The notes beneath the pieces are model-generated. The model searched no databases, was not told the DNA's origin, and worked only from the letters and a program-made list of their open reading frames with translations. DNA of 64,000 bases from Kamptonema formosum PCC 10802 (lineage in GTDB: Bacteria; Cyanobacteriota; Cyanobacteriia; Cyanobacteriales; Oscillatoriaceae). Shown piece by piece: positions 18,391-26,764 of the stretch (positions within the stretch are counted from its first letter, which is position 1; every line of letters begins with the position of its first letter). The stretch is from the NCBI RefSeq assembly GCF_000332335.1, contig NZ_KB235948.1:1038497-1102496 (forward strand), in the 5' to 3' direction. A program made the position numbers and the translations under genes.

Positions 18391-20208
18391 TTAATTCCCC
18401 TCATCCACACCCGCCGGCGGAAGCTGCACCGGCTCAACCGGCTCGTTTTGCTGGAAATACGCCTCCAGCACTCGCAGCACCATCGGCGCTGCAAAAGAAC
18501 CGCCGCCTCCGCCAGAATTCTCCCCAAAAGCCACCACCACAATCTCCGGTTTGTCAGCCGGCGCATACGCCCCAAACCAAGTGTGAGACTCGCGAGGCGG
18601 ATCTTCCGCCGTGCCCGATTTTCCTGACGCCGGCGGGATGCTCGAAGAATTCAGCGCCTTGCCGGTGCCTCCCGCCACCACACCCCGCAATCCGTCTCGC
18701 AGGATATCCACCGTTACCGGTTTCAAATTCAGCGATTGCCGCCACTGCTGCACCGGCTTATTGTCTTTGAGCAGGTGAGGCTGCACCCGGTAGCCGCCAT
18801 TCGCCGGCACAGCAAACATCACCGCAACTTGCAGCGGAGTTGCCAGCAAATACCCCTGACCGATTGACATATTTATGGTATCGCCTTGATACCAGCCTTC
18901 TTTCAATTCCTTCTGCTTCCAAGCGTCATCGGCGACTAATCCCGGGGATTCTTCTTCCGACAGTTCAATGCCGGTTTTTGCGCCAAATCCATATTTTCGC
19001 GTCCAATCGATCAGAGTTTTCCCGCCAATCCCGTCGCCGATTTGATAGAAAAAGGTGTCGCTACTCCAAGTGAGCGCCCCCACAAATCCCAGGGAGCCAA
19101 AACCGGCGCGGTTCCACTCCCCAAACTCAATCCCGCCGAAGGTGAGGGAAGGGTAAGTTCCCAAAACCGTGTCCGGAGAAAACACCCCGGATTCCAAACC
19201 GGCAGTGGTGGTGACAATCTTAAACGTACTCGCCGGCGGAAAGCCTTGGATAGCGCGGTTGACAAAAGGGTGATCCTCACTTTGCAGTTCTTGCCAAGTT
19301 TCCTCAGAAATCCGCGTCGAGAAGATATTCGGGTCGAAACCGGGGCGGCTCACCATTGCTAGGACTTCGCCGGTGTTCGGGTTCATCGCCACAATCGCAC
19401 CTTTATTGTAGCCGAGGGCGGCTTCTGCTGCGTTTTGCAAGTCTAAATCCAGAGTTAAGTGTATGTCCCGACCCCCCTTAGCCTGCTTTTCACCCAGCAC
19501 TCGCAGGATCTGACCGCTGCTGTCAACTTCAACTCGCTGCCCTCCCCATTCACCGTGCAATTCCTTATCGAAGGCTTGCTCAACCCCCATCTTGCCGATG
19601 ATATCGCCCATGCGGTATCCTTGCTGTTTGAGCCGCTCTAAATCTTCAAAATCCGCTTCGCCGGTGTAGCCGAGCACGTGCGCTGCCACACCGCCGTTGG
19701 GGTACACCCGCACCCCTTCCACATTCACTTTCACCCCCTTGAGATCGTGGCTGTTTTCTTGCAGGGCTGTGACTAGGGAAAGGCTGATATTGCGGGCAAC
19801 CCGCACCGGCTGCGCCGAGCGATAGCCTATTTCCAGGCGCTTGTACAGTTCTGATTCCGGGATCTCCAGGATTTGCGAGAGGCGCTTCAGGGTAGCTGGC
19901 CACTCTGTCTTTTTCTGCGCCCAGGGGGAGAGAAATATAGAGTGGGACAGGCGGCTGGTGGCCAAAATTCTGCCCTTGCGGTCAAAAATATTGCCCCGTG
20001 CCGGTTGGTAGGGGATGACGCGAACCCGGTTTTCGTCTGCCAGGTGCCGGTTGCGCGTTCCCTCAAACAGCTGCAGGTAGGCAAGTCGAGCGCCCAGCGC
20101 ACACAGCATCAGGAGGGTGATCCCCCCCACAATCAGCGACTGGGAAGGTTTTCCCACTGTGCGGCTGGAGAATTGACGACCTGTTGAGGGAGAGTGAATC
20201 ACAGTCAT
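18391..20208 (-). CDS. mrdA: Penicillin-binding protein 2 (class B transpeptidase)
   Basis: Cross-links peptidoglycan at the cytoplasmic membrane during cell elongation. The 605-residue protein has one N-terminal membrane anchor (SLIVGGITLLMLCALGARLA), the dimerisation domain with RGNIFDRKGRILA, and the transpeptidase domain with SxxK in ASTFK (Ser327, Lys330), SSD at about 382-384 and KSGT at about 530. The Asp in SSD (instead of Asn) is usual for PBP2. ATG 20208 gives the typical short cytoplasmic tail. No rodA is adjacent. The C-terminus ends in a Pro/Glu-rich tail. Confidence 0.92.
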   Translation of the reverse strand: MTVIHSPSTGRQFSSRTVGKPSQSLIVGGITLLMLCALGARLAYLQLFEGTRNRHLADENRVRVIPYQPARGNIFDRKGRILATSRLSHSIFLSPWAQKKTEWPATLKRLSQILEIPESELYKRLEIGYRSAQPVRVARNISLSLVTALQENSHDLKGVKVNVEGVRVYPNGGVAAHVLGYTGEADFEDLERLKQQGYRMGDIIGKMGVEQAFDKELHGEWGGQRVEVDSSGQILRVLGEKQAKGGRDIHLTLDLDLQNAAEAALGYNKGAIVAMNPNTGEVLAMVSRPGFDPNIFSTRISEETWQELQSEDHPFVNRAIQGFPPASTFKIVTTTAGLESGVFSPDTVLGTYPSLTFGGIEFGEWNRAGFGSLGFVGALTWSSDTFFYQIGDGIGGKTLIDWTRKYGFGAKTGIELSEEESPGLVADDAWKQKELKEGWYQGDTINMSIGQGYLLATPLQVAVMFAVPANGGYRVQPHLLKDNKPVQQWRQSLNLKPVTVDILRDGLRGVVAGGTGKALNSSSIPPASGKSGTAEDPPRESHTWFGAYAPADKPEIVVVAFGENSGGGGGSFAAPMVLRVLEAYFQQNEPVEPVQLPPAGVDEGN

Positions 20209-20800
20209 AGAACGGTGGATCAGCAATGACAAATGTTGCTCTCAACAGGATATACCCGATAGAGCTCAGCGGAAACACACTCTGGCAGTTTTTTTCAGTT
20301 CTGGGGCTTGGCCCAGAAAAATTTAGGCAATGGGCTGCATTTTGCGGTAAGATGCAGAATTTATCTCACCTGCTTTTGGCGGAAAGTGGGGATTTGTGGC
20401 TGCCGGCTAAAGTGGGGACAGTTTGTAAAATCCTCTCTCAGGAAGAATGAAGAAAAGTTTTCCCTTGGTCCTTCGCTCCCTCTCTCCATATTGCCCCTCT
20501 CCCCTGCGCCCCTGAAGTCTCTCGCCCCTCACCCCAAAAAACCCTCTATTCAAAGGCTCGCCTCAGGGGGAGCCCAGCCGCACTTGAGGGAGTCGGCCCA
20601 GTTTGCAGCCATTGGGCACCGGCAATTCAATTGGTGCGCCGGCAGCAGGGTTGATTTTAGCGTGCCGGCTCTCGGATTCGATCTCCCGCGCCGGCACCCT
20701 GACAGGATTTGCCCGCAGCGCCGGTGGCGAGAACTGGCGAGAAACCCGGTTTCTTTGAGAAACCGGGTTTCTACCTTCGCAGTAGGAGAAACGCTATAGC
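20209..20800. other. Intergenic region, no gene recognised
   Basis: About 590 bases with only low-complexity C-rich stretches (CCCTCTCC-type, about 20480-20545) and one hairpin repeat at 20740. The short open frames show no protein-like composition. Confidence 0.5.
20740..20772. repeat. AGAAACCCGG hairpin repeat
   Basis: AGAAACCCGGTTTCTT, one G, then AGAAACCGGGTTTCT. It lies just beyond the stop codon of the small secreted protein on the minus strand. Confidence 0.85.
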
Positions 20801-21175
20801 TTAGGGTTGCAACTCTTGCAACTGTTGCATGTGTTGCGGGCACAGAGTAACCACAGCTGCTGCTATCACTTTTCCCGAAAACAAGGCTCTGGCTTCTAAT
20901 TGCTCTTGCGGCACTCCTTGAGATGAGATGGACTGGGCGACTTGAGTGGCATAATCTCTAATGGAAACGCCAGAATCAAGAGACTTGCAGGTATCGCTCG
21001 CGAGTTTCGTGGCTTGAGCGTTACCTACTTGACTGTAGACTTCCGCTTCTGCCGGCGTCAGCAGTGCCGGTAAGAGTTCTTCAAATTGCTGGGCTTTCGC
21101 CGGGATAGCGGTCAGCAGTATTATTGCGGCAGTCAGGCTGATAAGCGATTGTTTGAACACAGGATTTACCCTCAT
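20801..21175 (-). CDS. Small secreted protein, DUF732-like
   Basis: A 124-residue protein with a clear signal peptide (MRVNPVFKQSLISLTAAIILLTAIPAKA) and a helical mature domain of ~95 residues. The domain contains two Cys (in DTCKSLDSG and VTLCPQH) that probably form a disulfide. The pattern, a Cys followed by a LDSGVS-type helix and a final Cys-Pro, resembles DUF732 secreted proteins, whose function is unknown. ATG 21175 is chosen for the signal peptide; the longer frame runs upstream through a hairpin repeat and is not credible. Confidence 0.65.
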   Translation of the reverse strand: MRVNPVFKQSLISLTAAIILLTAIPAKAQQFEELLPALLTPAEAEVYSQVGNAQATKLASDTCKSLDSGVSIRDYATQVAQSISSQGVPQEQLEARALFSGKVIAAAVVTLCPQHMQQLQELQP

Positions 21176-21234
21176 ATATATATAGATTCTAACTTCTCCG
21201 TTTTCTAGGGGGGATTGGGCGTTATAGCGTGGCC

Positions 21235-21267
21235 AGAAAGCCGGTTTCTTTAAGAAACCGGGTTTCT
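21235..21267. repeat. AGAAACCCGG hairpin repeat (one mismatch)
   Basis: AGAAAGCCGGTTTCTT and AAGAAACCGGGTTTCT with one mismatch in the stem; lies upstream of the small secreted protein. Confidence 0.8.
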
Positions 21268-21300
21268 CCGCTTTCAGCCCTAGCACTGCCGGTTGGCTGT

Positions 21301-21586
21301 TTGTAAGTTCAGCGTAGCCCAAAGGTTTGTAAGTTCAGCGTAGCCCAAAGGTTTGTAAGTTCAGCGTAGCCCAAAGGTTTGTAAGTTCAGCGTAGCCCAA
21401 AGGTTTGTAAGTTCAGCGTAGCCCAAAGGTTTGTAAGTTCAGCGTAGCCCAAAGGTTTGTAAGTTCAGCGTAGCCCAAAGGTTTGTAAGTTCAGCGTAGC
21501 CCAAAAGTTTGTAAGTTCAGCGTAGCCCAAAAGTTTGTAAGTTCAGCGTAGCCCAAAAGTTTGTAAGTTCAGCGTAGCCCAAAGGT
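21301..21586. repeat. 26-bp tandem repeat array, 11 units
   Basis: Eleven head-to-tail 26-base units, TTGTAAGTTCAGCGTAGCCC plus AAAGGT. Units 8-10 carry AAAAGT instead of AAAGGT; the rest look identical. There are no spacers between units and 26 is not a multiple of 3. A TTGTAGTTGGGCTAAAGCCC repeat follows directly. Confidence 0.95.
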
Positions 21587-21826
21587 TTGTAGTTGGGCTA
21601 AAGCCCTCCCACTCCCGCACCGGCAGCCCAATTCTGGGCCTTCAGGTCCTGGAATGCAGCACCCCTGTACTAGAGGGGATCTCCACTGTTTTTGTTTCAG
21701 GTGCCGGTGAGGATATTGCCGGTTGACCCCAGGGCAAGGGCTTCGAGATGCCGGTGGTTGGGCCCACCTGCCGGTGGTTGCGCTTAAGCGCAGCGAGAGC
21801 GCTTTGCTGCTTTTGCAAGCCCTTTG

Positions 21827-21988
21827 GCGGAATTTGCAACAGAGTTCGATACAATATCCACAGGTAAGAAAGCTGCCGGTGGTATAGCCGGCCTACCCGG
21901 ACTAGCGCTTCCCAATTTTCTAAGCAATCTGGCAAAATTAGCGACAGAATGTGATATAATATCGACAGGGAACAAAGCTGCCGGTTGC
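21827..21988 (+). repeat. Pair of 57-bp direct repeats upstream of the DUF262 cassette
   Basis: Copies at 21827-21883 and 21932-21988, 105 bases apart, about three quarters identical by eye. Each contains GATAYAATATC and AAAGCTGCCGG. The spacing keeps frame with the downstream gene, so they could be a coding extension (AEFATEFDTISTGKKAAGG and AKLATECDIISTGNKAAGC). A better start lies downstream at 22055, so a regulatory or inert repeat is more likely. Confidence 0.6.
21952..21960 (+). promoter_or_regulatory. Candidate extended -10 promoter of the DUF262 cassette
   Basis: TGATATAAT, an extended -10 (TGnTATAAT), inside the second direct repeat. It would start transcription about 88 bases before GTG 22055. 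No convincing -35 box, as is usual for extended -10 promoters. Confidence 0.4.
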
Positions 21989-22054
21989 GGATGCAGTATC
22001 ATCAAGCTTGACCGGGGGAGAATGAATGAGTGTTGGCGAAAAGGAGCGCAGGCT

Positions 22055-23218
22055 GTGACCGATAATAAAACAACAAACGTGGAAATCCCTGACGAAGACA
22101 TCTTCGCCGACGGCACCGGCATCGAGGAGGAAATCGAGGCAGAGGACACTGATAAAGAAGAAAGCATCACCGAACCGTTCAATCCCGCCCTAATTCGGAT
22201 CGACACTAGGCCGATGACAATCGATTTGCTACTCACAAGAATTAGAGAGGGTGAACTGGACTTAACGCCTACTTTTCAGCGAAAAAGTGGCCTTTGGAAG
22301 CCGAAAGAACAAAGCCGACTGATAGAATCTCTTCTGATTCGCATCCCGCTTCCAGCCTTCTACATGGATGCAACCAATGACGAGAGATGGCTGGTTGTGG
22401 ATGGGCAGCAACGCCTTACAACAATGAAGCGATTTGTGCTAGATAAGGATCTCAAGCTATGCGATATGGAGTTTCTCAAGGATCTTGAGGACAAAACTTA
22501 CAATGAACTCCCACGTAATTTCCAGCGCCGAATCCAGGAAACCGTCGTCACCGTATATCTCATTGTGAAAGGGACACCACATCAAGTAAAATTTAATATA
22601 TTCAAGCGCATCAATACTGGGGGTTTGCCCCTCTCACCGCAAGAGATACGCCACGCACTCTATCAGGGAAAGGCAACTGAACTTGTTGCGAGACTCGCTG
22701 ACTCTGACGAGTTCAAGAAAGCAACAGGTAACAGCCTGCGTCGAGATTACCGAATGGAAGATCGTGAGTTTGGGCTTCGTTTTTTGTCCTTTGCAATTAC
22801 TCCCTACACAGAATACAAAATCCAGGATTTTGATGAGTTTTTTAATGAGACAATGGCCGCTCTAAATAAAATGTCTGACCGGCAATTGCAGGAACTTGAC
22901 CGGGGATTCAGGCGGGCGATGATAGCAGCAGTTGAAATTTTTGGGAAATATGCTTTTCGCAAGCGCTATCAAGAGAATACAAGAATGTATCCGATTAATA
23001 AAGCATTATTCGAGGTTTGGTCGGTTTCTCTCAATCAACTGAGTGACGGACAGCTTCAGCTACTAAAAGAGAGAAAGGGCGAGGTGAATCAGAAATTCAT
23101 GCAACTCATGAATAATAGCGATTTCAATAAAGCGGTTTCGGAGAGTACCGGACAGATTAAAAATGTCCAGCGGCGATTTAGTGCCATCGAGCAACTCATC
23201 AAGCAGGTATTATCATGA
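22055..23218 (+). CDS. DUF262 (GmrSD/ParB-like) domain protein
   Basis: First gene of a three-gene cassette. The 387-residue protein has an acidic N-terminal ~45 residues, then a DUF262 domain with the segment LTPTFQRKSGLWKPKEQSRLIESLL and the signature VVDGQQRLTT (DGQQR at 116-120). DUF262 folds like ParB/Srx nucleotide-binding enzymes. In GmrSD, BrxU and SspE it forms the NTP-dependent part of anti-phage nucleases. The C-terminal DUF1524 HNH nuclease of GmrSD is absent here; the rest is a helical DUF262-associated region. GTG 22055 is chosen because AAGGAG lies eight bases upstream. The stop overlaps the next start (ATGA). Confidence 0.85.
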   Translation: MTDNKTTNVEIPDEDIFADGTGIEEEIEAEDTDKEESITEPFNPALIRIDTRPMTIDLLLTRIREGELDLTPTFQRKSGLWKPKEQSRLIESLLIRIPLPAFYMDATNDERWLVVDGQQRLTTMKRFVLDKDLKLCDMEFLKDLEDKTYNELPRNFQRRIQETVVTVYLIVKGTPHQVKFNIFKRINTGGLPLSPQEIRHALYQGKATELVARLADSDEFKKATGNSLRRDYRMEDREFGLRFLSFAITPYTEYKIQDFDEFFNETMAALNKMSDRQLQELDRGFRRAMIAAVEIFGKYAFRKRYQENTRMYPINKALFEVWSVSLNQLSDGQLQLLKERKGEVNQKFMQLMNNSDFNKAVSESTGQIKNVQRRFSAIEQLIKQVLS

Positions 23219-24324
23219 TTCAATCACTGCGCTTGCAAAACTTCAAACCTTTTGAAGATCAGTCCCTTCAGTTCAGACCGCTCACTGTGCTTTCTGGGCT
23301 GAACAGCACCGGCAAATCCTCAGTGCTTCAAGCACTGCTGCTGTTGCGTCAATCTTACCAGCAGGGTTTATTGAAAAACACCGGCTTGGCGCTCAATGGT
23401 GACTTAGTTTGTATCGGTACGGCTCAAGATGCTCTTTTCGAGGGGGCAAAAGAGGACTCAATCGGTTTTGATATTGTCTGGGAAAATGGCAATAACGGAA
23501 GCTGGCGTTTCAACTACAAGCGAGAGACGGACGTGCTAGCGCTTGCCTCACCCCCAGCTGCTCGTGAAGTCTATAAATCTAGTCTTTTCACAGATAACTT
23601 CCACTACTTGCAGGCAGAACGTATTGGCCCGCGCACATATTTAGAAATATCGGATTTCCAAGTGCGACAGCACCGGCAACTCGGCACCCGAGGCGAATAC
23701 ACGGCACACTTCCTGGCAATTTATAGGGATGAACATATTCCCAGCAGCACCCTGAGCCATCCGCAGGCAACCTCACTGAATCTGAGAGAGCAAGTCGAGG
23801 CATGGATGGGAGAAGTCAGCCCGGGAACACGCCTCACAATCAACTCCAATCCGGATTTGGATCTGGTGAGTTTGCAATACTCCTACGGACTAAGTAACAA
23901 TTACCGCGCCACCAATGTTGGGTTTGGAATTAGCTACACCTTACCCATTGTGGTGGCGGTGCTTGCATCCCCGCCAGGCACATTGGTCTTAATAGAAAAC
24001 CCAGAAGCCCATCTCCATCCCAAAGGACAATCTCAAATGGGTCAGTTATTGGCACTGGCAGCGATCTGCGGCGTTCAGGTTGTGATAGAAACGCATAGCG
24101 ACCATGTTTTAAATGGGATTCGCCTTGCGGTTCATGGCGGCAAACTTGACCCCAAAGATGTGCAGCTGCACTTCTTCCAGCGCCAGGAAAAACAAGGACA
24201 AGCTGTGAGTGAGGTCGTGTCGCCCCGAATTGATCGAAACGGACGAATTGACCGATGGCCAGATGGCTTTTTCGATGAGTGGGACAAGAGTTTAGAGGCT
24301 TTATTAGAACCGGCGGGAGAATAA
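23215..24324 (+). CDS. AAA ATPase with DUF3696 C-terminus (OLD/SMC-like)
   Basis: A 369-residue ABC-type ATPase of the RecF/SMC/OLD group. Walker A is GLNSTGKSS (residues 28-36). Walker B LVLIENPEAHLHPKGQ lies around 255-270, and VVIETHSDHVLNGI around 288-301 includes the switch His. The C-terminus VSPRIDRNGRIDRWPDGFFDE is the DUF3696 signature. Such ATPases are sensors or motors in several defence systems (for example Gabija GajA and Septu PtuA have related ATPases). No Toprim nuclease domain is visible. ATG overlaps the DUF262 stop by four bases, implying translational coupling. Confidence 0.88.
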   Translation: MIQSLRLQNFKPFEDQSLQFRPLTVLSGLNSTGKSSVLQALLLLRQSYQQGLLKNTGLALNGDLVCIGTAQDALFEGAKEDSIGFDIVWENGNNGSWRFNYKRETDVLALASPPAAREVYKSSLFTDNFHYLQAERIGPRTYLEISDFQVRQHRQLGTRGEYTAHFLAIYRDEHIPSSTLSHPQATSLNLREQVEAWMGEVSPGTRLTINSNPDLDLVSLQYSYGLSNNYRATNVGFGISYTLPIVVAVLASPPGTLVLIENPEAHLHPKGQSQMGQLLALAAICGVQVVIETHSDHVLNGIRLAVHGGKLDPKDVQLHFFQRQEKQGQAVSEVVSPRIDRNGRIDRWPDGFFDEWDKSLEALLEPAGE

Positions 24325-24327
24325 GAG

Positions 24328-25266
24328 ATGGATCTGGAGATGGTATTGAATGAACTCTCCCTGCAAACTCCCGCTGCTGATATCCCAACAGCGCGACAGC
24401 GGATGTCAGACTTAATTAGCACTGTACGCCAAGCAACTAAAAGAGGTGTAAAAAAGATACTTCGCACTCACAGAGATGTTAACACCATCGAACTCGCTCC
24501 CGGATATCCGGTGGCTCGCTGGCGCAATGATGAGGAGGTAAATCGAGAGGAGCGCAGTTTCTTCAGAACTCTAACAGCAAAAGCTCCCTTTTGGACTGAA
24601 GTTGCTGAAGAAATTAAAACCGACTTTGATTTGTCGCAAGTTTGGCACCAAAAAGAGCAAGCAATAGGATTTTGTTTTGCTTTGGTGAGTGAGGCACTCG
24701 CGGTTAGCTTGAACTCGGAAGCGCGATGGGATTGCAGCCGGTTAGAGTTGGAAGTCACACGACTTGACGGCAGTGAAGAATTAATCGATAAGCGAGTCGA
24801 AATTGTTCACGCAAGTCGCAGCAACCATGTGGGAGAACACGCTGATTGGATTAAGGAACGTATCCGAATAGCAGTGGGCGACGGAGTGGAACTCTGGAAT
24901 CGTAAAGAAGAGTTATTTCCCAAGCTAATATTCTGCGATTCTATTGGCGAGCAATTGCAAAGCCTAAAGACCGGCAACCCCATGCTGCGACAGGTTGTGA
25001 AACGGCTGTCTGAGCTTGAGGAGTGCTGTAACAGTTGGACAGTCGGAGCGTTCGATCTAGACAGTCTTCCCAGTAAAGCATCTCCGGAGAGTGAGACAAG
25101 ACTGAAGCAGTTGAAACAGAAACTAACCTTTAAGTGTCCTGATGGCAAGCAACGCCTCTTCAGTTTGCACGTCCGCATGACACCGGCAGCTTGGCGGCTT
25201 CATTTTTCTGCCGAATTAGGCTCCAGAAAAATAATCATCGGTTACATTGGCCCTAAACTGCAATAA
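24328..25266 (+). CDS. Third gene of the DUF262-AAA cassette, unknown function
   Basis: Not recognised. The 312-residue protein begins three bases after the ATPase stop, with GGAG placed inside that gene's end, so the three genes are clearly one operon. There is no signal peptide or membrane segment. Features: an N-terminal helical ~50 residues, a mixed charged core with the acidic-aromatic stretch RRNDEEVNREE-like around 65-75, and LELEVTRLDGSEELIDKRVEIVHASRSNHVGEHADWI around 138-172, followed by a helix-rich region and a final beta-rich ~60 residues. Four His and several Glu in the middle segment could form a metal site, but no known nuclease motif is certain. Most likely the effector or specificity partner; inference only. 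Confidence 0.75.
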   Translation: MDLEMVLNELSLQTPAADIPTARQRMSDLISTVRQATKRGVKKILRTHRDVNTIELAPGYPVARWRNDEEVNREERSFFRTLTAKAPFWTEVAEEIKTDFDLSQVWHQKEQAIGFCFALVSEALAVSLNSEARWDCSRLELEVTRLDGSEELIDKRVEIVHASRSNHVGEHADWIKERIRIAVGDGVELWNRKEELFPKLIFCDSIGEQLQSLKTGNPMLRQVVKRLSELEECCNSWTVGAFDLDSLPSKASPESETRLKQLKQKLTFKCPDGKQRLFSLHVRMTPAAWRLHFSAELGSRKIIIGYIGPKLQ

Positions 25267-25283
25267 TCGCAACCTTATCTTAC

Positions 25284-25341
25284 CGCAGGACAGGCGTCCC
25301 CCCTGTTAGGGGCACAGGCGAGACGCCTGTGCCTGCGCCAT
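25284..25341. repeat. GGACAGGCGTC/CACAGGCGAGACGCCTGTG hairpin cores
   Basis: Two GGCGTC-type palindromes after the cassette, the same core found inside MITE D and at 15721-15740 and 28321-28345. May act as a terminator between convergent genes. Confidence 0.6.
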
Positions 25342-25357
25342 CTTTTGGCCTCCCGCT

Positions 25358-26524
25358 CTAGCGCTCCGGAAACAGCTGGCCGTACCGCTCAGTCGGCTGA
25401 TTCACCTCACGCAAGCGAGACGTGACAAACCTGTCCATCCAACCCTCCAAATACGCCCGATTCGCCTGCCGTTCTTTCGCATCAGCTGTATCCAGCGGAT
25501 ACGGCGCTAACCCCTGAATCGCCGCCGTCGTCACGCAAAACATCGACTTCTGAAAAGTCTGGCAAATCTGCACCCGCAAGTCATCCTCACCCCGACAACT
25601 CTTGCGATAAACCTCATGCAAATACTCCGGGATAAAATGCCGCATATCCTGCATCAGCTGCGTCGGCGGAATACCGGCACCCCCAATCGGAAGCGGATCG
25701 GCATACAAAGCCCCATAAGCAAAATCCTCCTGACCCACAGGAATTTGCTGCGCTTGCGCATTGAAAGAAACCGTCCCCGGAAAAGGCGTCCCCCGGAAGA
25801 AAACCGCCTCCACATAAGGCACCGCCGTATCCGCAAGGAACGTCAAACCGGCTTCTTTCGGAAGGATATCATACACCTCGCCCCCGATCTGCACACTGTA
25901 GGTAATCGGGTTATTTGCCGCCGCCACCAAACCCGCCTTAATATGCTCCACCACCTGCGGAATCGATTTGATTTCCCCGCTGTCATAGCGGTCAGATAGC
26001 GTCAGGAAAATATCTCGCATTACCTCCCAGAACTGACCCAGACCGCTGTAATACGCCAGCATGCGGATTTGTTCCGGCAAAAACTCCGGAAACAGCCGGT
26101 GCAGTCCTCCCATCAGCACATTGCCCTTCAATTTAGCCCGGATAGCCTTTTCAGCCAGCTGGTAGAATTGTGGGGAATCCAAAAACTCATCCAGCCCCCC
26201 GCCGCCGTGCCAGAGCATGGATCTCATGCAATACTCAGCATACTCAAAATTAATCCGGTCATGCCACCAGTGGCGCAGCAGCTTCTCCAGAGTAATCTCC
26301 CCGTTAAAATATTTGAAGAACGGGAACAAAACTAAAAACTGATGGTCAGCAATATAGGTGAGGTTGCGGGAGTAGGCATCCAAAACGATGCCATAGCTTT
26401 TTAAAATACCGACAACTTCCAATAGGTTTTCCGGCGAATCCGGCAGCAGCGCAACACCTGCTTCCAGGCGCTCAATATACTTGGCCAGAGGATGAGTAGA
26501 AGGTTTTAAAGTTGCAATTGTCAT
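25358..26524 (-). CDS. cupB: CO2 hydration protein CupB/ChpX
   Basis: Peripheral subunit of the CO2-uptake NDH-1 complex. It hydrates CO2 to bicarbonate, coupled to electron flow in the thylakoid membrane. The 388-residue protein is soluble, lacks signal or membrane helices, and has the family stretches LFPFFKYFNGEITLEKLLRHWWHDRINFEYAEYCMRSMLWHGGGGLDE and FFRGTPFPGTVSFNAQAQ, with His/Cys residues that may bind zinc. ATG 26524 follows GAGG; the preceding TTG is not needed. It is last in the ndhF4-ndhD4-cupB unit. CupB rather than CupA is inferred from this order next to ccm genes and from the lack of cupS. Confidence 0.85.
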   Translation of the reverse strand: MTIATLKPSTHPLAKYIERLEAGVALLPDSPENLLEVVGILKSYGIVLDAYSRNLTYIADHQFLVLFPFFKYFNGEITLEKLLRHWWHDRINFEYAEYCMRSMLWHGGGGLDEFLDSPQFYQLAEKAIRAKLKGNVLMGGLHRLFPEFLPEQIRMLAYYSGLGQFWEVMRDIFLTLSDRYDSGEIKSIPQVVEHIKAGLVAAANNPITYSVQIGGEVYDILPKEAGLTFLADTAVPYVEAVFFRGTPFPGTVSFNAQAQQIPVGQEDFAYGALYADPLPIGGAGIPPTQLMQDMRHFIPEYLHEVYRKSCRGEDDLRVQICQTFQKSMFCVTTAAIQGLAPYPLDTADAKERQANRAYLEGWMDRFVTSRLREVNQPTERYGQLFPER

Positions 26525-26630
26525 AGCCAATTCCCCTCAATTTTTTCGATGTTTCTCATTGCGGGGCGGAGCCCCGGAACACATGTATAAGAGGCAAGAG
26601 CCTGCTCTCTTTCAGCACATGTGTGATATA

Positions 26631-26712
26631 AGCTGTTAAGCTTTTAATCTGCCTGTCACTTCAGAAGGAGGCAGAGCCTCCAGAACCCGTTCCCAGGCTC
26701 TGCCTGGGAACG
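26631..26712. repeat. Repeat element E, copy 3
   Basis: AAGCTGTTAAGCTTTTAATC with, about 35 bases later, the palindrome CGTTCCCAGGC/GCCTGGGAACG. It lies between cupB and ndhD4, where it may separate their expression. Confidence 0.75.
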
Positions 26713-26764
26713 AGGTATCCTTTCCTGTCTCATAGGTATGAGACACTTTTTTAGGAGATAAAAA